64,000 nucleotides of DNA from Phoronis australis (taxonomy: Eukaryota; Phoronida; Phoronidae): assembly GCA_002633005.1 (NCBI GenBank), contig NMRA01000059.1, positions 833,150 through 897,149 of the forward strand. Direction: 5' to 3'. How positions within the stretch are numbered: position 1 is the stretch's first letter; every line of letters begins with the position of its first letter. Positions 57,430 through 64,000 of the stretch are shown in pieces. Under the pieces are notes generated by a model. That model worked only from the letters and a program-made list of their open reading frames with translations, had not been told where the DNA came from and searched no databases. A program made the translations under genes and the position numbers.

Positions 57430-58856
57430 GACTATTATCAGGCGGAGATTTGGTGGCGCAAGTGTCTTGTGGTTGTCTCGCATTTACAGAACACACTGGA
57501 CTGTATTTATACACCTTGTCAAGCAAGTCTTTGTTATTTGGTTAGTGACCGTATTATTTTGATGTAACCAATTAGTTTGTGATATTACAAAAATGCAATT
57601 ATTTCATCACTTTTCACGGAAATTGTCGTCAAACGGCCGTAACCTTCAGTAACATTTCTGAACACTTCAGTGTGTACCAGAAAATGAGATACATTTTTTG
57701 TAAAAGTATATGTAATGCAATACCAAGGACATACCCTTGAGAAATTGCTAGAGCTCGGAACGATGGGTCTCAATTTTTATTACGACTTTTATGTCCACGT
57801 ACGCCTACCTATTTCATATATACTTCTACGTTTACCTACTACAGCTTTATCTTCCTTTTGTTCTTTCAGAAAGCTTCACGTTTTCTAATTTGGGCAACAA
57901 ATTTTTCAATTGGGCATTTGAGATTTTGAAAACTTTTACTGAGTCCCTTTTCTCTCCGTGCGTACTCCAATCTACAATAAAAACTGAGACAAGCATAACA
58001 TTGCAGCACAAAGCTATGAACGGATAACCTTTTCACGCTAATTATTAATGGCAGAACGATTCAATAGGTCACTGGGTACCTGCTACTGTATTAACGATTA
58101 AACCAACATTGGGGTGTAAAGTAAGCAGCAAGGGGTAAACTTTACCGACATTGCATACATATCAATCCGAAATTGTTGTAAAATCTTTCATGAATCGGTT
58201 CACACGTTTCAAACTCCCATTCATTTAGGAATTGTGGCAAGAAGTAACCTCGTTGTTGTGAAGGGATCAGACATCAGTAAGACTGCTAGCCGCTGAAACC
58301 ATGGAATGTTCCTGCTTACGAAATACCAGGTAGACAAATGTGTTCCTACTTTAACAAGGTACAATCTACACCGATAACATAAAAAGCACACATTATCTCC
58401 TGTGAAACAACCGTTACGTCTCAAATGGATAGTTGTGACAAGCAGCTAGGGCCACGCCCACCATAGTTACAGTTGCGACGGTTCCCTAAGTGCAAATAGC
58501 ACTTTGCAGGCGTATGACAAAACCGATTCTCTTCATAGAAAAGATTACCGTAGAGCCGTTTATGCCACTTCATTGACACGTAAAGCTTCATTCACAGATG
58601 TCTAATCGGTTGAAGCAGGTACCATCAAAAATGGCACACAATTAAATTTAGCAATTTTTCCACGTGGTTATTTAGCAGCACTAATGAAAAAAATAAATGC
58701 AAAGACAATTCACATCCACATAGTCATGCTTGGCAGATCCTTATTCATTACACCAAACACACAGTTTTCTGTGTTACCATGGTAACAATGGCGATTGTTT
58801 TACAGCTTTCTCTGTCGTTATAGTACAAGATAATATGTTGTGTTCTTGACCATTTG
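57430..58856. other. Intergenic, nothing recognised
   Basis: The 13-base palindrome ggtaaactttacc recurs at 58134-58146. No gene is seen. Confidence 0.4.
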
Positions 58857-59110
58857 AGGAGGTCTGAAACGCAAAAAACTGACTAAATTGCATCATTCAA
58901 AATGGTTTTCTGCCACTGAATCAAAATTCAACCTGTTTGCCAGATATTTTTACGGTTTTCCCTTGAAGATTTTGAATTTGTGTTGATTTCAAAGCATTTT
59001 TCTTTTAGTTTTAAATTTCATCAAAACGATCTGTCAACTGCTCGTCACTTCGTTGATTTTTCTCCCACAAGGCAAAGCGTGTCTCCTTATTTGATATTGC
59101 AAAACAAAGA
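58857..59110 (-). mobile_element. Family Z transposon, copy 3 (partial)
   Basis: In reverse orientation it matches the right half of 11228-11757 and 22173-22781: actaaattgca, caacctg, cttcgttgatttttctccca and caaggcaaagcgtgtctcct are shared. The left half of the element is absent. Confidence 0.75.
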
Positions 59111-59271
59111 CGTGCATTTCCTTGATATGGAAAATGTGACCTTTGACGTTTAATGCAAACAAAACAATGTGTGACTTCAACCAGAAGCCCGATTCAACAG
59201 GCAATTCGTATTTAAAATTAGTTCCAAAGGTACATGTATTGTAGTATTCAAATACATTCTCAAATTCGCTT

Positions 59272-59307
59272 GGAATTCTCTTAGGGAATTCTCTTAGGGA
59301 ATTCTCT
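59272..59307. repeat. 13-bp tandem repeat ending at an N
   Basis: ggaattctcttag is repeated nearly three times. The last unit contains an ambiguous base at about 59307, so the copy number may be misassembled. Confidence 0.8.
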
Positions 59308-59387
59308 NATGGGCGGTGCCTGAGAGGGGGGATGTGGGGGCCATATCACCCACTTTTTTCAGTGTTACGCCTCCCATGCCTCCTACT
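59305..59387. repeat. Repeat family V, single unit
   Basis: atgggcggtgcctgag ... cacccacttttttcagtgtt acgcctcccatg matches the units at 55452-55606 in order. Confidence 0.65.
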
Positions 59388-62300
59388 GTGGTGTCGACCT
59401 CTGATTCGGAATGCACTCCGTCTTGTCAGTCAACTAAACAGTGAGCGCAAGCGCGCAATGGTCATAAGTGGTCTACTTTAGGTGGCACTGAACAGTTAGA
59501 CTGTAGCCGCAGGGTATTTTCTAGTCATTGTCTTGTCATTTTCAAGTCCCTAGAATTTAAATGTAGGGCGTGTGTCAGGTTTGGCGGGTTGTTTGAGGAA
59601 TTTGTTGAAAACAATTGCGAGGAAACTGATTTTCTTGTGTTTCTGAATGAGAAAAGCTAAGTTTTTTTAGCCGTGACCTATTTTCCATGCAAAATGGTGG
59701 GTGTCGTTTGCTTTCAACCCCTGTCACCTGCTGACTGAGAAACCGGGTGCGATTTCTGGTGACTGTCAGACAGATCAAAACTGCCAAACAAGTAGCTGGT
59801 GAAAGCGTACTATGACCACATTTTTAGAGAGTGCGAGCATTCTGAATCTGTTGTCAGATTTCCTGTAGCACTTGCAGGGAAGTAGTAAATTTGGATAGAA
59901 AACTGTCAAATTTGGTGTTTTTGGTCCTATTTTTGTGTGCCGGTATTTTTTCCGGGTGTGATTTAGCCGATTAAAAATCTGCAGCATAAATAAGTTTCAA
60001 TTATCGTGAGAAGTGCTTTTGAGTTGGGAACGCCAAAAAACCTTTAATGTTTTTTCAGACTCTCGATTAAGATGTGAGATAAGTACTCGTCTTCACTTGG
60101 TGTGTGTCGGCAGCCAAAACCCTGTAATCACTGTAGTGTGCCTCCGAAATGAGCGCGGCTTTGCTCAGCAGCATTTTGTTTATGGCGGAAGAATTCGTGA
60201 CAGACCAACGATTCGCAATTCCGACCACAAGGGGAGAAGTGTTGACGACGGGGAGTGGAGAATGTTTGTCACGTCTCGAGGAGACTTGCTGGTGATTGCG
60301 AGAAGATAAATATTGAAGAAGGGGCAAATGCAGCCATCCACTGGTCAGGATTAGCGCCGACGTGGGTAAAAATCATCTGCCTCAAGAATAGTGTTCTTAA
60401 ATCTTGCATTTCATCTTGAGCAGACTATTTACCAGTGTTGGAAAAATAGGCGTTCCACCGTTAATCTGCAGCTAAAGTTGCGTCGGCTTTCAGCGCCAGG
60501 AAATCTAGCGTCACCTATTGGCTAGTCTGTTTTTTAGCCGATTCTTCAATCAACTGTTCTTCTTCCACGAGATTGCGTACGTGTCAGAACAAGTGATCGG
60601 AACTGGTTTCATTTCGTTATAAGCTTTTATCATTGTAATGCTAGCAAACCGAATTTCGGAACAAACTTTGCTGCCAGGAAGCTGTCACTGTTTCCTGATA
60701 GATGTCGCAAAGAATATACAGGAAATGGCGTGTGGGCATGTCACCAGCGAACTGTTTTCAAAACTCCGATAAGCTTTTCTTTGTTACAAAAGGCGGAGAA
60801 CTGTGCACGAAAATGACGTTTATTCGATAAATTTTCTCCTTAAACGGCTGGCGACGAGGCGACGAGCACAACTTAGCAGCAGAATAACGGTGCGAATATT
60901 TCTAACACTGGTAAATAATTTAGTTTACTCAAGGAAGAGGTTAGTTTTTAATGACACTATTTCTGTGTCAGATTTTATTTAGTCAGTTTTTTGCCCACAT
61001 CGACCAAAAGCTGTATATTTAATTTATTATACAGTTTTGCACCAAGGATAGACTTACGCACCTATAGCTCCCTAGCTGACGAGGATAAGAGCATGTAATT
61101 GATCCTAAGCTATGGATTAATCCCAGATATGAATGTGTAGAGTTTACAAAACGAAGCATGGTTTTAAAATAATTATGCTAGTATTGTGCTTGCCCTTTTG
61201 GTTGTTTTTACAAATGTGCTTGACCAGCTGAGATTTGTGATTTCTCCACTTGGACAAAGATGATGGCGGAAAGTAAACATTTCGAACAGCCGCGAAGAAA
61301 TTGAAACGCTGGTCAAGGGTCTTACGTGTTTGTAATTCAATGTCCATACCATATCCTTAGAATTATCTTTAAGTTGAGTTTGGACAAGTAACCTGACATC
61401 CCGGGGGGCTTACAGAGTGGTGTATAACGAGATGTGTCGCTCAGGTGGGTGCTTTATTTCACGATCAGATCTCTTCGGCTACCTCAGCAACACGACTGAT
61501 GCATTAATAAACAGAGATTCGTCACTCATAAACACGACGGCTCAGATTCACAATAAACTCCATTCACTGACTAACAAACACAGACCACCGACGTCCAAGT
61601 ACGTCTCACAGCCAGAGAAAGGCGTACCGGTGTAGTGTCGGACGAACAAAGGCTTACGTACTCAACACTTATGCCGAGACTCGCGAATACGTCGGTTCAA
61701 TGACCATCCACAGTTGGTCTGTGCGTGAATCGGTAAAGAAATGTGGCGCTGAAGGGAGGAATGTGTTCGTGACAGCTTGGAATTAGATGTGCGAGAAAGG
61801 TGTTTGTGCGCAAGCTGGGCCGAACCGTGTTCGGGTAGCGTGCAGATTACCTACGAAAGACTTTTCCCCAAGAAAAGTTTAGGTTTGAAACAAATGGGTC
61901 CGTGTTTGCAATAAAGAGGGTTGTAATTAAAATATTGGTCAAAGATATTCAATATATGTTAGTAAATAGGTTTGAGGTAGGAGTAAAAACCACTGTAAAA
62001 GGATATGTTATGGTCGTAGAAGTTCCCCACAAATTGGTCAATTTCCTTTCGGCTCTCTTACTGTTGGGTATTTTAATTTCCCAGCCGTAAACTCCCCTTA
62101 AAATATTGGAGGGTCTTCCAGGGCTTGACATAATATTTGTACCGTGAAGTGTACGCCGAACAATGGTATTCAAACGATAACCTAAAGTGAAAACTAAACA
62201 GATCACTCACATTATTCAAACGTGAATGTATGAATGTACTGTTGACCGATCGAGAGTCTGGTGGAGATCAAATCTTTTGTGGTCTGAGCTAACAATGTGT

Positions 62301-62859
62301 GTAAGCCAATTCTGTAGGATAATCCGCAGGTCTACATTATTTTCTCTGAATTTTTCGATGCCCAAGTTGATGATTAAAATACCAAGTATAATCCATAGGC
62401 AGATTTATGGGGGGACCAGTGGCCGGTTGCATGAAACAGTCCCAAATAGGGACTCAACTAAGGCTCCTAAGTCTTTTCGCGTATTTGTGTCTTTATGGAC
62501 TCGCAGATGCAATATTTTTCTATCATTCCATCTTTATTATGAACTCCTCTTTGATAAATGACATTTTCTAGTAATATAACTAAAAACTGAGCCCAGAGTT
62601 AATTGAATATAAATAGGGACTCAGTACTTAAATTGGGGAGTGTTGCATGAAAATATCCCAATTTATTTTCAATAATATTGATAATTCAACATCGAGTTCA
62701 CTTTCGATTTGTATCAAATAATAGACGAAACGTTGGTTTATCATGAACTTCTTCATTTGTGCAGCGATCGTCCGGTTTTTAATTTTATTTCAGGTAAGTG
62801 CGTTTAGTGTTCTTTGCTGTTTGGAGATCGGGTGATAGATCGAATTTTCCCAATGCCAG
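59388..62859. other. Intergenic, no supported gene
   Basis: Frames at 60013-60309 and 62226-62561 (+) and others have no recognisable domain. No shared repeat was noticed. Confidence 0.4.
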
Positions 62860-62995
62860 CCTGCAACTAAGTTCACTGAAGCATCGTCATTTCTTACAGG
62901 AATAGCTGAAAAATCATCTGAAAATCAGTCGATTTTCGTAGATGCATGAGCAGAAACCAACAGATTCGTTGTTTATCAAAACAGAATAAGTAATT
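62860..62995 (-). repeat. Interspersed repeat family W, copy 3
   Basis: Inverted relative to 47018 and 47430: gcctgcaactaagttcactg, gtcatttcttaca, tgaaaatcagtcgattttcg, gcagaaaccaacagattcg and ttatcaaaacagaat correspond to those copies read backwards. Confidence 0.7.
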
Positions 62996-63611
62996 CCCGA
63001 AGATATGCTTGAAGACTCTCGATTGGCAACTGAAGAGACCATGGGAGACGGGGCATCCCTAGGGGCTTGGGGGTCCCCCAATAAGTTTTCAGAATTTATT
63101 CATGCTTACGTGTATTTTTATTCTTCGCAGAGGTAGCTATTGCGGTTTTTTTTTAATTAAACTAACATAGCTGAAATCTTTGTTTACGATTGCCAGTACA
63201 TATAGATTTCTTTGAATACCTTAATTCATTAGACAAGTGCGCTCTAAACACCGTCATCAAAAATCCTAACCTCGACAGTATCTTAAACATGTTCGAGTTT
63301 CCTACAAACAATTCCTTGTAACTATTTTCAAAAGAATTAGTTTTATAAATGATATTATGGGGAAAAGTATGGACATGCTATAGTTATAAAACCATAGGAA
63401 ATGTCACTATTGTGTAATTCACAAAAAGTGAACCTCTCTAGTTCTGTAAATGTCCCGCCTTTCTATGGCGGTCCGTACTGACTTATTTTTCAAAACAATC
63501 GTTTTAAGAGTGACTACGTTTAAAAACCAACAGGTAGAATCTATACCCAAAATCACATATTTTTGGGACTGAGCACATGGTTTGGGGATATGTATGTAAA
63601 AAATAATTGCA
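62996..63611. other. Intergenic, nothing recognised
   Basis: AT-rich; a short gggggtccccc-type hairpin near 63065. Confidence 0.4.
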
Positions 63612-63827
63612 GGTGGTCTGATACACGTTGTACCAGACGTGCGCAGGCCTCACATGTGGGCCCATTGCACTGATCACCTGGACCCATTTTTGTGTTTTGT
63701 GGTTAAAACCGAACTGAGGAGCTAGAAACCTGGCTCAAGGGTTTAGCTGTGTGACCTAGTGTGACTCGAACCCACGACCTCGAGTAAAGAAGCCGGGCAC
63801 TTATCAACCAGGCCACACAGCCCCCTC
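63612..63827 (-). mobile_element. tRNA-derived SINE, best-preserved copy
   Basis: Read on the minus strand it begins gggggctgtgtggcctggtt gataagtgcc, which holds a pol III box A, followed by gtgggttcgagtcaca, a box B. The roughly 75-base tRNA-like head is joined to an unrelated body (ctagctcctcagttcggttt, then ggtgatcagtgcaatgggcc). The body recurs at 31528 (+) and 13931 (-). Confidence 0.85.
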
Positions 63828-64000
63828 TATTGGTGAGATGTAGAAAAACATTTCGCTTTTTAAGAATTTTCCTCCATTATCTCTCTAGCTGCTGTACTTC
63901 CATCATGAATTTCACTAGATTTTATTGTGAACTGATAACAAATGATACGGTTTGAAAGGACTATAATTGAATAATTTAATGTCATAACTTTCAAAATTCA

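Noticed and set aside
63745-63827. Functional tRNA gene on the minus strand
   Set aside because: Box A and box B are good, but the head is fused to a SINE body found elsewhere and the acceptor stem does not close.

Overview
The window is animal (metazoan) nuclear DNA and looks like a marine invertebrate. It has one clearly intron-split gene, one long single-exon gene, AT-rich intergenic and intronic sequence, and many decayed transposable elements. I see no prokaryotic gene organisation. The species cannot be fixed from the sequence. A short collagen IV-like chain, THAP-type transposon relics, tRNA-derived SINEs and a LINE with a microsatellite tail fit several invertebrate groups. The low gene density argues against a compact genome such as that of a demosponge.

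The best-supported gene lies on the minus strand from 43381 down to 26248. I assembled it by hand from 14 coding exons whose splice phases all agree, giving 2148 coding bases and 715 residues. It encodes a signal peptide, a short basic segment, a three-cysteine cluster resembling the N-terminal 7S region of collagen IV, an interrupted Gly-X-Y domain of about 419 residues, and a complete C-terminal NC1 domain with two C4 repeats and all 12 cysteines. The triple helix is less than a third of the length found in an ordinary collagen IV chain. This places it close to the spongin short-chain collagen (SSCC)-related family. One intron appears to be GC-AG, and an in-phase 132-base candidate cassette exon lies just before the NC1 exons.

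A second gene (minus strand, 18468 to 17425) is a single-exon reading frame of 347 residues that I do not recognise. It has a poly(A) signal downstream and a YY1-type motif upstream.

Region by region. 1-5.5 kb: intergenic, one MITE. 5.55-7.14 kb: 5'-truncated LINE with broken reverse transcriptase and a long trinucleotide tail. 7.8-10.3 kb: two weak exon candidates and the 3' end of a second LINE. 11.2-16.2 kb: a 0.5-kb DNA transposon, two orphan histone-type 3' stem-loops, a SINE piece, a palindromic MITE and a 23-bp tandem array. 17.1-19.1 kb: the 347-residue gene and a dead THAP-domain relic. 20-25.5 kb: a P-element-like non-autonomous transposon and two further MITE types. 26.2-43.4 kb: the collagen gene, whose introns hold another copy of the same THAP transposon, a SINE, a TIR element and tandem repeats. 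43.5-64 kb: no convincing gene, but a nucleosome-length tandem or inverted array, several minisatellites, long C runs and further copies of the repeat families.

The window is therefore one extracellular-matrix gene and one orphan gene set in a dense field of small non-autonomous transposons, several of which occur two or three times in this 64 kb.
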